Source of the DNA: Natronospira bacteriovora
GTDB taxonomy: Bacteria; Pseudomonadota; Gammaproteobacteria; Natronospirales; Natronospiraceae
Length of the DNA: 64,000 nucleotides
NCBI RefSeq assembly: GCF_030848495.1
Contig: NZ_JAVDDT010000003.1
Coordinates: 124,001 to 188,000, forward strand
Direction of reading: 5' to 3'
How positions within the stretch are numbered: the stretch's first letter is position 1; every line of letters begins with the position of its first letter. Position numbers and translations under genes: made by a program. Shown here in pieces: positions 55,583 to 64,000 of the stretch. The notes beneath the pieces are model-generated. The model had not been told where the DNA came from. It searched no databases and saw only the letters and a list, made by a program, of their open reading frames with translations.

Positions 55583-56968
55583 ATGGACAAACCCCTCGCA
55601 CTGATTGTCGATGACGAGCCGGACATCCGGGATCTGCTGGCCATGACCCTGGATCGGATGGCCGTGGATACCGTCACCGTCGAGAACGTGGCCGAGGCCA
55701 TTGCCAGGCTGGAAGCGGCTCACCAGGCACAACGCCCCTTTGATCTCTGTCTGACCGACATGCGCCTGCCGGACGGCCAGGGCATGGAGGTGGTGCGCTG
55801 GCTGCAGGAAAACGAGACACGCACGCCAGTGGCGGTGATCACCGCCCATGGCAATGTGGAAGCGGCAGTCTCGGCCCTCAAGGCCGGGGCCTTTGATTTC
55901 GTTTCAAAACCCGTTGACCTGCAGGATCTGCGAGCCCTGGTGACGACGGCCCTGCGCCTGCGTGAGCGACCCGACTACCTGAGCGGGGAGTCAGTGGAGG
56001 CCGGCGAGGGCAAGAGCCGCCTGGTGGGTGGCAGCAAAGAGATGCAGACCCTGCGCCATATGATCGACCGGGTGGCGCGCAGCCAGGCCCCGGTGCTGAT
56101 CAGTGGTGAGTCCGGCACCGGCAAGGAACTGGTGGCCCGCCTGATCCACGACAGCGGACCCCGGGCTGACGGCCCCTTCGTGCCGGTCAACTGTGGCGCC
56201 ATTCCCGCCGAACTCATGGAAAGCGAGCTGTTCGGGCACCGCAAGGGCAGCTTCACCGGCGCCACCAGCGACCGGGAAGGCCTGTTTCAGTCCGCCCAGG
56301 GGGGAACCCTCTTTCTGGACGAAGTGGCCGAACTGCCGCTTGCCCTTCAGGTCAAGCTGCTGCGGGTGATCCAGGAACGGGCCGTGCGCCCGGTGGGCGG
56401 TCGCGAGGAGATTCCGGTGGACGTGCGCATCCTCAGCGCCACTCACCGCAATCTGGCCGAACGGGTTCAGTCCGGGGAGTTTCGCGAGGACATCTTCTAT
56501 CGCCTCAATGTGATCGAGCTGCGGGTGCCCGCCCTGCGGGAACGGCTGTCGGATCTGGATGCCCTGGTCAACGATATCCTGGGCCGCCTGGCCGAGCGCA
56601 TGAGCCTGCCCCGACCGGCCCTGAGTGAGGCAGCCCTGGCGAGGCTGCGGGGCCATCACTTTCCGGGCAATATCCGCGAGCTGGAAAACATTCTCGAGCG
56701 GGCAATCACCCTCAGTGACGGGGGGCGCATCGAGGCCGAAGAGATCTTCATCAAGACGCCGGCACTCCCCGAAGCGACCAGCGCCTCCGTGGGGCCCCTG
56801 CCTCCTGACAACGGCCACTCCCTCCCCGAGTACCTGGAAAGCGTGGAACGGGCCGCCATCCAGCGGGCACTGGAGCAGTGCCGCTACAACAAGACCGAGG
56901 CGGCGGCCCGCCTGGGCATGAGCTTCCGCCAACTCCGCTACCGGATCAGCAAGCTGGGCCTGGATTGA
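55583..56968 (+). CDS. pilR: Sigma-54-dependent response regulator PilR
   Basis: Activator of type IV pilin transcription, 461 residues. A receiver domain (phospho-acceptor Asp59 in LTDMRLPDG) is followed by a sigma-54 AAA+ domain with Walker A GESGTGKE and the GSFTGAT contact loop, and by a C-terminal Fis-type helix-turn-helix (NKTEAAARLGMSFRQLRYRISKLGL). The ATG at 55583 gives the receiver N-terminus. The sensor gene pilS, usually adjacent, is absent upstream. The two pilins downstream have -24/-12 promoters it would activate. Confidence 0.94.
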   Translation: MDKPLALIVDDEPDIRDLLAMTLDRMAVDTVTVENVAEAIARLEAAHQAQRPFDLCLTDMRLPDGQGMEVVRWLQENETRTPVAVITAHGNVEAAVSALKAGAFDFVSKPVDLQDLRALVTTALRLRERPDYLSGESVEAGEGKSRLVGGSKEMQTLRHMIDRVARSQAPVLISGESGTGKELVARLIHDSGPRADGPFVPVNCGAIPAELMESELFGHRKGSFTGATSDREGLFQSAQGGTLFLDEVAELPLALQVKLLRVIQERAVRPVGGREEIPVDVRILSATHRNLAERVQSGEFREDIFYRLNVIELRVPALRERLSDLDALVNDILGRLAERMSLPRPALSEAALARLRGHHFPGNIRELENILERAITLSDGGRIEAEEIFIKTPALPEATSASVGPLPPDNGHSLPEYLESVERAAIQRALEQCRYNKTEAAARLGMSFRQLRYRISKLGLD

Positions 56969-57034
56969 CTGAGCCTGGATTGAATTGATCCGCCCTCGGT
57001 CTTGTTACATAAACCGCCTTTTGCTTCACCCCGC

Positions 57035-57049
57035 TGACAAAATTTGTCA
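57035..57049. promoter_or_regulatory. Candidate PilR-binding palindrome
   Basis: TGACAAAATTTGTCA is a perfect 15-bp palindrome, 71 bases upstream of the pilin -24 element and followed by GTGTC. Position and TGTC content suit an enhancer for a sigma-54 activator. The assignment to PilR is inference. Confidence 0.5.
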
Positions 57050-57119
57050 GTGTCTCCCCACTCGCGTCAGGAAATGCCCATGTGATGACGAAAATCACCG
57101 AAATACGGGGCTTCCATTC

Positions 57120-57135
57120 TGGCATGGGCATTGCT
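57120..57135 (+). promoter_or_regulatory. Sigma-54 promoter of the first pilin gene
   Basis: TGGCATGGGCATTGCT has the GG and GC dinucleotides exactly ten bases apart (57121-57122, 57133-57134), matching the -24/-12 consensus. It lies about 70 bases before the pilin ATG. Confidence 0.88.
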
Positions 57136-57205
57136 TAGTATTGGACGAGGGTGGAAACCACACCTTGAACCCGAGTCTCTGAAGCCTGTCCTGAGGAGGT
57201 CAGAC

Positions 57206-57739
57206 ATGAAACAGCAAAAGGGCTTTACCCTGATCGAACTGATGATCGTGGTCGCGATCATCGGCATTCTCGCGGCGATTGCCATCCCGCAGTACAACAA
57301 CTACATCGCCCGCTCCCAGTTCGCCGAGTGCAACAACCTGCTGGGCGGTGCCCGTACCCCCATTGAAGAGCGCGTGGTGCGTCGTGGCGTAGACGCTTTC
57401 CAGACCGACTTCACCAACGTTGCGGCCCTGAACGAGCGCCTCGGCATCCAGGTTCGCGGCCGGCACTCCAGCCTGGACAGCCTGGAGGTCACCTCCGAGA
57501 CGGATGCAGACACGGGCGATGTCACCGCTCAGGTCGATCTGTCCTGCCAGTGGGGCACGGGAGGTGAAGGTGCGTCTGTAGGCGGTGATGCCGACCAGAC
57601 CGTCTCCGATGCACTGAACGGCCAGAGCATCACCTACCGTTACAATGGCAACACCGGCCAGTGGACCTGTGCCGCCACCAGCCTGGACGCGACTCAGCTT
57701 GACCGCTGGGCCACCGGTCTCTGTGAAGACGGTGTCTAA
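57206..57739 (+). CDS. pilA: Type IV major pilin (PilA)
   Basis: Prepilin of 177 residues. A short leader MKQQKG is cut before Phe by PilD, which is encoded further downstream. The mature N-terminus [20 protein letters not shown] is the classic pilin helix, with Glu5 conserved. A beta-rich globular part follows with two C-terminal-region Cys residues that may form the D-region loop. AGGAGG precedes the ATG. It carries its own sigma-54 promoter and a strong terminator, and a paralogue follows. Confidence 0.93.
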   Translation: MKQQKGFTLIELMIVVAIIGILAAIAIPQYNNYIARSQFAECNNLLGGARTPIEERVVRRGVDAFQTDFTNVAALNERLGIQVRGRHSSLDSLEVTSETDADTGDVTAQVDLSCQWGTGGEGASVGGDADQTVSDALNGQSITYRYNGNTGQWTCAATSLDATQLDRWATGLCEDGV

Positions 57740-57799
57740 AGCCAGGCCGGTGACGCCCGGCGGCTGAAAGGCCACCAAAAGCGGGCGAAGCCGACCACG

Positions 57800-57832
57800 A
57801 AAACCCCCACCCCGGTGGGGGTTTTCTTTTTC
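57800..57832 (+). terminator. Rho-independent terminator of the first pilin gene
   Basis: The stem AAAACCCCCACC/GGTGGGGGTTTT is followed by CTTTTTC, 60 bases past the pilA stop. It isolates pilA from the second pilin gene. Confidence 0.92.
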
Positions 57833-57878
57833 CCGTCGACAAACTGCCACCGCCCGATCCTGATACCGTGTTCGCGAA

Positions 57879-57894
57879 TGGCACAGGCCTTGCA
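57879..57894 (+). promoter_or_regulatory. Sigma-54 promoter of the second pilin gene
   Basis: TGGCACAGGCCTTGCA has GG (57880-57881) and GC (57892-57893) ten bases apart, a close match to the -24/-12 consensus, about 40 bases before the second pilin ATG. An ATTACATAAA phrase just downstream recurs at 57004 upstream of pilA as TTACATAAA. Confidence 0.88.
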
Positions 57895-57934
57895 TATTAC
57901 ATAAAACGTCCATCATGAATCCGGGAGCCGCATC

Positions 57935-58456
<522 letters not shown>

Positions 58457-58608
58457 GTCGGCTTTCCCGCCGCCCCCGGTGGTGACCCGCGGGCTGGGCA
58501 CAATGCCCGCCAGCACCGCCATCACGCCGAGATGGGAGCGCTATTCTGTAGGCATGCCCCTCGCCATGATGTAAGCTTTCCGAATATTCCACAATTCGGG
58601 TGGCAAGC

Positions 58609-60330
58609 ATGTCGGCAACCCAGAACAAAGTTCGGCTCACAGGTCTGGCGCGGCGCCTGGTCAATGACGGCCTGCTGAGCGAGGACACGGCCGTGCAAGC
58701 CAACCAGGGCGCGGCCAAGGCCGGCCAGTCCCTGGTGAGTTTTCTGGTCGAGAACAAGAAGGTGGACGCCCGAACGCTGGCGCACCTTGCCGCCGAGGAA
58801 TTCGGCGCCCCCTTGCTGGATCTGGCTGTCTTCGACCTGAGTCAGGCCCCGGTCAAGGACGTTGAGGAAAAGCTCCTCCGCCGTCATCACGCCCTGCCCC
58901 TGTTCAAGCGTGGAAAGCGCCTGTTTCTCGGCCTGTCCGATCCCACCAATTTGCAGGCCCAGGATGAAATCAAATTCCACACCGGTTGCATCGTCGAGCC
59001 GGTGGTGGTGGAAGACGACAAGCTGCTGACGGCCCTGGACAAGGCCTTCGAGAGCATGGACGACGCCCTGGGCGACCTGGGCGACGATGATCTCGACCTC
59101 GAGGTGGGCGAGGAAGATGAACAGAAAGACAGCAGTGGCGCAGTCTCGGCCACCAGCGATGCCGATGATGCACCGGTGGTGCGCTTCGTCAACAAGGTGC
59201 TGCTGGATGCCATCAAGCAGGGTGCCTCGGACATCCACTTCGAGCCCTACGAGAAGTTCTACCGGGTCCGCTTCCGCCAGGACGGCATGCTGCGGGAGGT
59301 GGCCAAGCCGCCCATCAACCTGTCCAACAAGCTGGCGGCCCGCCTGAAGGTCATGTCCCGCCTGGACATCTCCGAGCGACGCATCCCCCAGGACGGCCGC
59401 ATCAAGATGAAGCTGTCCAAGAACCGGGCCATCGACTTCCGTGTGAGTACCTGCCCGACCCTGTTCGGCGAGAAGATCGTGATGCGTATTCTCGACCCGG
59501 GCAGCGCCATGCTGGGCATTGACGCCCTGGGTTACGAAGAACATCAGAAAAAGCTCTACCTGGACGCCCTGGAAAAGCCCTACGGCATGATTCTCGTCAC
59601 CGGCCCAACCGGTAGTGGTAAGACGGTGTCGCTCTACACCGGGGTGAACATCCTGAACACGCCCGACCGCAATATCTCCACCGCCGAGGATCCGGCGGAA
59701 ATCCAGCTGCCCGGGGTGAACCAGGTCAATGTGCAGCCCAAGGTGGGCCTGACCTTTGCCGCCGCCCTGCGCGCCTTCCTGCGTCAGGACCCGGACGTCA
59801 TTCTGGTGGGTGAGATTCGTGACCTGGAGACGGCGGAGATCGCCATCAAGGCCTCCCAGACCGGCCACCTGGTGCTTTCAACCCTGCACACCAATGATGC
59901 GCCCAAGACCCTTTCGCGACTTGTCGACATGGGCGTGCAACCCTACGCCATCGCCAGCTCGGTGACCCTGATCATTGCCCAGCGTCTCGGCCGACGCCTG
60001 TGCAACAACTGCAAGAAACCCATGGAAATCCCCCGGGAGGCCCTGCTCAAGGCCGGCTTCAGCGAAGAGGAAGTGGATGGCGGCCTCAAGCCCTATGGAG
60101 CTGTTGGCTGCGACCAGTGCAATGAAGGCTACAAGGGCCGGGTGGGCATCTACCAGGTCATGCCGGTCACCGAGGGCATTGGCCGCATCATCATGGAGGG
60201 CGGGAACTCCATGGACATTGCCGCCGCGGCGAACAAGGACGGCATCCAGGATCTTCGCCGCTCCGGCCTTAACCGGGTGGCCGATGGCACCACCAGTCTG
60301 GAAGAAATCCTGCGAGTGACCACGGACTGA
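58609..60330 (+). CDS. pilB: Type IV pilus assembly ATPase PilB
   Basis: Hexameric cytoplasmic ATPase of 573 residues that powers pilus extension. An N-terminal MshEN-type domain is followed by the secretion ATPase core with Walker A GPTGSGKT, the Asp box region EDPAEIQLPG, and DPDVILVGEIRDLETA (Walker B). A four-Cys zinc site (CNNCKK and CDQCNEG) follows. The ATG at 58609 is chosen over a GTG three codons earlier. It is followed by pilC. Confidence 0.95.
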   Translation: MSATQNKVRLTGLARRLVNDGLLSEDTAVQANQGAAKAGQSLVSFLVENKKVDARTLAHLAAEEFGAPLLDLAVFDLSQAPVKDVEEKLLRRHHALPLFKRGKRLFLGLSDPTNLQAQDEIKFHTGCIVEPVVVEDDKLLTALDKAFESMDDALGDLGDDDLDLEVGEEDEQKDSSGAVSATSDADDAPVVRFVNKVLLDAIKQGASDIHFEPYEKFYRVRFRQDGMLREVAKPPINLSNKLAARLKVMSRLDISERRIPQDGRIKMKLSKNRAIDFRVSTCPTLFGEKIVMRILDPGSAMLGIDALGYEEHQKKLYLDALEKPYGMILVTGPTGSGKTVSLYTGVNILNTPDRNISTAEDPAEIQLPGVNQVNVQPKVGLTFAAALRAFLRQDPDVILVGEIRDLETAEIAIKASQTGHLVLSTLHTNDAPKTLSRLVDMGVQPYAIASSVTLIIAQRLGRRLCNNCKKPMEIPREALLKAGFSEEEVDGGLKPYGAVGCDQCNEGYKGRVGIYQVMPVTEGIGRIIMEGGNSMDIAAAANKDGIQDLRRSGLNRVADGTTSLEEILRVTTD

Positions 60331-60443
60331 TGCGCAGGGCCGAATCAATTGGGCACCGTGGGAAATCCGCCTCATGAAAGTGCTATGCTGACAGCAGACG
60401 ATCGGCGTGGACCGCTGGCGAGACTTGCCTAACGAGGAAGACC

Positions 60444-61679
60444 ATGGCCAAGGCAGCTGCAAAGACCAAGCCCAAGAAGGAATACAAGTTCAAGTGGGAA
60501 GGGACTGACCAGAAGGGCAACAAGGTCACGGGCACCACCATGGGCCCGTCCGAGGCCACCGTGAAACAGGAAATTCGGCGCAAGGGCGTAATCCCGGTGA
60601 AGGTCAACCGAGAGAGCGCCCTGGCCGGCCTGGGCAAGGGAAAGAAGATCACTGCCGGCGACATCGCCATCTTCTCCCGCCAGATGGCGACCATGATGAG
60701 CTCGGGTGTGCCCCTGGTTCAGTCCTTCGAGATCATCGGCCGAGGCAGCGACAACCCCAAGTTCCGCGAGTTGCTGCAGGAAATCCGTGAGGACATCGAA
60801 TCCGGTACCAACCTGGCCGACGCCCTGGCCGCGCATCCGCAGTACTTCGATAAGCTCTACATCAACCTGGTGCGCTCCGGTGAGCAATCCGGTGCCCTGG
60901 AAGCCCTGCTGGACAAGATTGCCACCTACAAGGAAAAGACCGAAGCCCTGAAGGCCAAGATCAAGAAGGCCCTGTTCTATCCCACGGCGGTGATGATCGT
61001 CGCTTTCATCGTCACGGCCATCCTGCTGATCTACGTGGTGCCCCAGTTCGAGGAACTCTTCGCCGGCTTTGGCGCCGACCTGCCTGCCTTTACCCGCTTC
61101 GTGATTGATTTATCGGAATTTGCCCAGACCCGGGGCTGGCTGGTGGTCATCGGCATGGTTGCCGTCGGCAGCGGATTCGTTTACCTGAAAAAACGCAGCC
61201 CCGGCTTCCAGCGAGCCATTGACCGCATGGTACTCAAGATCCCCCAGCTTGGCCCTATCATGCAGGACGCCGCCGTGGCGCGCTTCTCGCGCACTCTGGC
61301 GACCATGTTCAGCGCGGGTGTGCCATTGGTGGAAGCGCTGGAATCGGTTGCGGGTGCGACCGGCAACGTGATTTACGAGGAAGCCATCCTCAAGATGCGA
61401 GATCAGGTAGCAACCGGCCAGCAACTGAATGTGGCCATGAACGAAGCCGGACTCTTCCCAAGCATGGTGACTCAGATGATCGCGATTGGCGAAGAAGCCG
61501 GCTCCATTGACACGATGGCCGGCAAAGTGGCGGACTTCTACGAAGAACGCGTGGACAACGCCGTGGATTCCCTCTCCAGCCTGCTGGAACCGCTGATCAT
61601 GGCCATTCTCGGCGTCCTTGTGGGTGGCCTGGTGATCGCAATGTATCTGCCCATCTTCCAGCTGGGTTCGGTTGTTTAA
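60444..61679 (+). CDS. pilC: Type IV pilus inner-membrane platform protein PilC
   Basis: Platform protein of 411 residues with two GspF-type domains, each with the pattern FSRQMATMMSSGVPLVQ and FSRTLATMFSAGVPLVEAL. The membrane helices lie near residues 175-200, 225-245 and 380-405. It transmits PilB motion to pilin assembly. GAGGAAG precedes the ATG. Repeat element N separates it from pilD; pilB-pilC-pilD-coaE is otherwise the standard order. Confidence 0.95.
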   Translation: MAKAAAKTKPKKEYKFKWEGTDQKGNKVTGTTMGPSEATVKQEIRRKGVIPVKVNRESALAGLGKGKKITAGDIAIFSRQMATMMSSGVPLVQSFEIIGRGSDNPKFRELLQEIREDIESGTNLADALAAHPQYFDKLYINLVRSGEQSGALEALLDKIATYKEKTEALKAKIKKALFYPTAVMIVAFIVTAILLIYVVPQFEELFAGFGADLPAFTRFVIDLSEFAQTRGWLVVIGMVAVGSGFVYLKKRSPGFQRAIDRMVLKIPQLGPIMQDAAVARFSRTLATMFSAGVPLVEALESVAGATGNVIYEEAILKMRDQVATGQQLNVAMNEAGLFPSMVTQMIAIGEEAGSIDTMAGKVADFYEERVDNAVDSLSSLLEPLIMAILGVLVGGLVIAMYLPIFQLGSVV

Positions 61680-61682
61680 AGA

Positions 61683-61858
61683 AGTTCCCAGTGAGCAGTT
61701 CCCAGTGAACAGTGGTGCCGTGCGGACGGAGATGCCGTGCCGCTTTGGCGAAGCCGAAGTAGGCACCAGATGCTCTGTGGCAACGGGACATCAGGAAACT
61801 GTAGGCTAGGCGATCGGCACTGCCCCGCTGTTCACTGGGAACTGTTCACTGGGAACTT
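61683..61858. repeat. Heptad-arm inverted-repeat element, copy N
   Basis: Fills the pilC-pilD gap, starting three bases after the pilC stop and ending four bases before the pilD ATG. The reverse-oriented core has TGCCGCTTTGGCG near the left arm and CAGGAAACTGTAGGC near the right. It shows that the family is not confined to the Rnf and liu operons. Confidence 0.92.
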
Positions 61859-61862
61859 ATCA

Positions 61863-62747
61863 ATGATCGACTACCTCAACCTCCTCCAGACCGATCTGCC
61901 CTGGCTGTTCTGGTCCGGGCTGGCCGCCTTTGGCCTGATTGTCGGCAGCTTCATCAATGTAGTCATTCATCGTCTTCCCATCATGATGATGCGGGGCTGG
62001 AAGGCGGAATGCGCGGAACTGCTGGAGACACCGGATAAGGCACCGGATGGTGAGCAAACCTATGACCTGGTGCGGCCCCGTTCGGCCTGCCCCGGCTGCG
62101 GGCGGGCCATCCGCGCCTGGGAGAACATCCCGATCATCAGTTACCTGATCCTTCGTGGCCGCTGCCCGGGCTGCGGTATGCGGATCTCCCTGCGTTATCC
62201 CCTGGTGGAACTGCTGGTGGGCCTGTTGACCGTGGGGGTTATCGCGGCCTTCGGTGTAAGCATCTTCAGCCTGGCCCTGCTGCCCCTGGTCTGGGCCCTG
62301 GTGGCCATGAGCTTCATCGACCTGGAACATCAGCTGCTGCCCGACCAGCTCACCCTCCCCCTGCTGTGGCTGGGGCTGCTGGTCGCCCTTCATCCATCCG
62401 CGCCGCTGGATCCCGCCGATGCCATCATCGGAGCCACCGTCGGCTACCTTTCCCTGTGGTCGGTCTATCAGCTCTTCCGTCTGCTGACCGGCAAGGAAGG
62501 CATGGGTTTTGGTGATTTCAAGCTCATGGGGCTGCTGGGGGCCTGGATGGGCTGGACGGTGGTGCCTCTGGTGGTTCTGCTGGGTTCGGGACTGGGCGTG
62601 CTGGCGGCCATCGGCATGGCACTGGCAGGTCGCAAGGTCAGCGGGCAGCCCATGCCCTTCGGGCCCTTCCTCGCCGGTGCCGGGCTGGTGGCCCTGTTCT
62701 GGGGCGATCACATCATTGAAGGCTATCTGCGTCTCTCCGGTCTTTGA
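61863..62747 (+). CDS. pilD: Prepilin peptidase / N-methyltransferase PilD
   Basis: Inner-membrane aspartic peptidase of 294 residues that cleaves and N-methylates prepilins. The N-terminal methylation domain has two CxxC pairs (CPGCGRAI and CPGCGMRI). The peptidase Asp residues lie in SFIDLEHQLLPDQ and GFGDFKLMG. About seven helices are predicted. The ATG at 61863 gives the conserved start; the Shine-Dalgarno window is the arm of element N. CoaE follows 16 bases after the stop. Confidence 0.95.
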   Translation: MIDYLNLLQTDLPWLFWSGLAAFGLIVGSFINVVIHRLPIMMMRGWKAECAELLETPDKAPDGEQTYDLVRPRSACPGCGRAIRAWENIPIISYLILRGRCPGCGMRISLRYPLVELLVGLLTVGVIAAFGVSIFSLALLPLVWALVAMSFIDLEHQLLPDQLTLPLLWLGLLVALHPSAPLDPADAIIGATVGYLSLWSVYQLFRLLTGKEGMGFGDFKLMGLLGAWMGWTVVPLVVLLGSGLGVLAAIGMALAGRKVSGQPMPFGPFLAGAGLVALFWGDHIIEGYLRLSGL

Positions 62748-62763
62748 CGGCACCCGGTTCACC

Positions 62764-63390
62764 ATGCGTGAGAAGCCGCGAAAAGCCCCATTCAAGGTTG
62801 CCCTGACCGGAGGTGCCGGCAGCGGCAAGTCCGCCGTGGCAGCCCGCCTGCGGGAAAAAGGGGTGACCGTGATCGACACGGATCAGCTGGCGCGGACGGT
62901 GGTGGCACCCGGCAGTGAGGGCCTGGAAGCGGTGGTTGGCGCTTTTGGCAGCGATGTACTGGATGACGACGGCCAGCTGGATCGCCGACGCCTGCGGGAA
63001 CGGATTCTGGGGGATGCCAGCAGCCGGCGGCAGCTCGAAGCCATCCTTCACCCCCGTATCATGGCGGCCCTGGCCTCGGCCATGGAAGCGGCTGATGGGG
63101 CCTATGTGGTCGCTGAGATTCCGCTGCTGGTGGAATCCGGACACGCCGGAAGCTTCGACCACGTAGTCACCGTTGAAGCGCCCATGGCGACGCGGCTGAA
63201 ACGCATGATGGCCCGGGACGGTGTCACTGAACCGGCTGCCCGTGCCCTGATCGACGCCCAGGCCAGCACGGAGCAACGGTGCGCCATTGCTGACAGCGTG
63301 ATCGAGAACGACGGCACTCTTGCAGCACTGAACGAGCAGGTGGATGCCCTCCACCACCGGCTCGTGCAGCTCGGCGCCCCAACCGCCTGA
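62764..63390 (+). CDS. coaE: Dephospho-CoA kinase
   Basis: Final step of coenzyme A synthesis: phosphorylates dephospho-CoA at the ribose 3'-OH. The protein has 208 residues with the P-loop TGGAGSGKSAVA near residue 15. The DTDQLARTVV motif carries the catalytic Asp, and a lid region with RLKRMMARDG follows. The length and neighbours (pilD upstream, zapD downstream) match gammaproteobacterial coaE. The ATG at 62764 replaces a much longer frame that overlaps pilD. Confidence 0.95.
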   Translation: MREKPRKAPFKVALTGGAGSGKSAVAARLREKGVTVIDTDQLARTVVAPGSEGLEAVVGAFGSDVLDDDGQLDRRRLRERILGDASSRRQLEAILHPRIMAALASAMEAADGAYVVAEIPLLVESGHAGSFDHVVTVEAPMATRLKRMMARDGVTEPAARALIDAQASTEQRCAIADSVIENDGTLAALNEQVDALHHRLVQLGAPTA

Positions 63391-63446
63391 TCCGTTCCCA
63401 GGCGGGCCTTGGACAAACCCGCTTTCCTGGTTGAGAATACCCGCCC

Positions 63447-64000
63447 ATGACAGGCCGCACCTCTTCCAGCCGTGTAATCTATGAACAGCCGCTCACCGAG
63501 CAGGTGCGCAGTTTTCTGCGCCTGGAGCATCTGTTTCGCCGTGCCCGGCACGCCGTGTCACGACAGTCGTCCTGGGACAGCCTCTGTGGCGCCGAAACCG
63601 TGCTTGAACTCCTGGCCCTGCTGAGCCGGGGTGACATTCGCCGCGAGGTGCTCAAGGAAGCCGATCGAATCGCCCGTGCACTCAAGGATTACAGCAACCA
63701 CGAAGGTGTGGATGAAAATCGCCTCAGTGGTGTTCTCGACCGCTTGCGCAGCATGCGCGAACACTTGGGTGCCGGTACCGTTTCTCCCGACCGCCCCCTG
63801 CGGGAAAACGATTTTCTCGCAATGATCCAGCAACGACGTTCCATCCCGGGTGGCAGCTGCGGCTTCGACCTGCCGCGACTGCATGCCTGGCTGGAACAAC
63901 CCGCCGATGTACGCAAACCGGATCTGGAGGCCTGGCTGGAGCAACTGGCACCATTGGAGAACGGCATCAATGAACTGCTGAAGCTGATTCGTGGCAGCGC
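63447..64000 (+). CDS. zapD: Cell division protein ZapD, 3'-truncated by the window edge
   Basis: Protein that cross-links FtsZ filaments at the division ring (formerly YacF). The 184 visible residues start MTGRTSSSRVIYEQPLTEQ and continue RSFLRLEHLFRRA, the typical ZapD N-terminus. A helical domain follows, then a partial beta domain with IPGGSCGFDLPRLHAWL. The frame stays open to base 64000, where the window ends. The position after coaE matches E. coli and relatives. Confidence 0.93.
   Translation, partial: MTGRTSSSRVIYEQPLTEQVRSFLRLEHLFRRARHAVSRQSSWDSLCGAETVLELLALLSRGDIRREVLKEADRIARALKDYSNHEGVDENRLSGVLDRLRSMREHLGAGTVSPDRPLRENDFLAMIQQRRSIPGGSCGFDLPRLHAWLEQPADVRKPDLEAWLEQLAPLENGINELLKLIRGS

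Overview
This window is a chromosomal segment of a gammaproteobacterium. The evidence is synteny: hda next to a YfgD-type arsC, purM-purN, rsxABCDGE-nth, dsbC-xerD, and pilB-pilC-pilD-coaE-zapD. The DNA is GC-rich and many proteins are acidic. With an Rnf pump, a TonB receptor, a secreted-type S9 peptidase and a branched-chain amino acid pathway, this fits a proteolytic, perhaps salt-tolerant heterotroph (inference). No rRNA, tRNA, CRISPR array or recognisable transposase gene was seen.

Layout. 1-6.7 kb: proS (5'-truncated), a lytic transglycosylase, acylphosphatase, a LysM lipoprotein, arsC-wrbA-DUF2069, hda and a CDP-alcohol phosphatidyltransferase. 6.7-14.8 kb: a DUF2066 protein, purM-purN-DUF3108, dcd, apbC, metG. 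15-21.5 kb: the complete Rnf/Rsx operon rsxABCDGE plus nth. 21.7-24.8 kb: DUF1841, dsbC, xerD, a PlsC-like acyltransferase. 25-30.5 kb (minus strand): a seven-gene TonB energising operon (DUF3450, TtpC-type fusion, ExbB, two ExbD, TonB, TPR). 30.8-43.2 kb (minus strand): a cobalamin radical SAM enzyme with two RRE-like N-terminal domains, a methyltransferase, a TonB-dependent receptor, an S9 peptidase and isobutyryl-CoA mutase IcmF. 43.6-55.4 kb (plus strand): leucine dehydrogenase and the liu pathway (liuA, a thiolase, liuB, liuC, liuD, liuE, an HSD10-like dehydrogenase). 55.6-64 kb: pilR, two pilins with -24/-12 promoters, pilB, pilC, pilD, coaE and zapD (3'-truncated).

The most unusual content lies between genes. 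Fourteen loci carry one dispersed element of about 160-320 bp (one more, 516 bp, contains a gene). Its ends are inverted arms built from 7-bp units, TGAACAG and TTCCCAG on the left and CTGTTCA and CTGGGAA on the right. Inside the arms are a GGCCGTGCC/GGCACGGCC inverted repeat and two small conserved hairpin motifs. Copies fill nearly every non-overlapping gap of the Rnf and liu operons. They supply the stop codons or last residues of five genes and lie immediately before start codons that lack a Shine-Dalgarno. At five junctions the arm abuts an inverted repeat; in four of these, one hairpin strand is the 3' end of the neighbouring gene. One copy encloses a four-helix-bundle (S23/Avd-like) gene and may be the full-length form of the family. 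Two further intergenic elements at 54.4 and 55.5 kb have the same plan with different oligomers.

How the genes fit together: extracellular peptides would be handled by the S9 peptidase and the TonB receptor, energised by the TtpC-ExbB-ExbD-TonB system. Branched-chain amino acids would be deaminated by leucine dehydrogenase and oxidised by the liu enzymes, HSD10-like dehydrogenase and IcmF. The branched-chain ketoacid dehydrogenase is not in the window.
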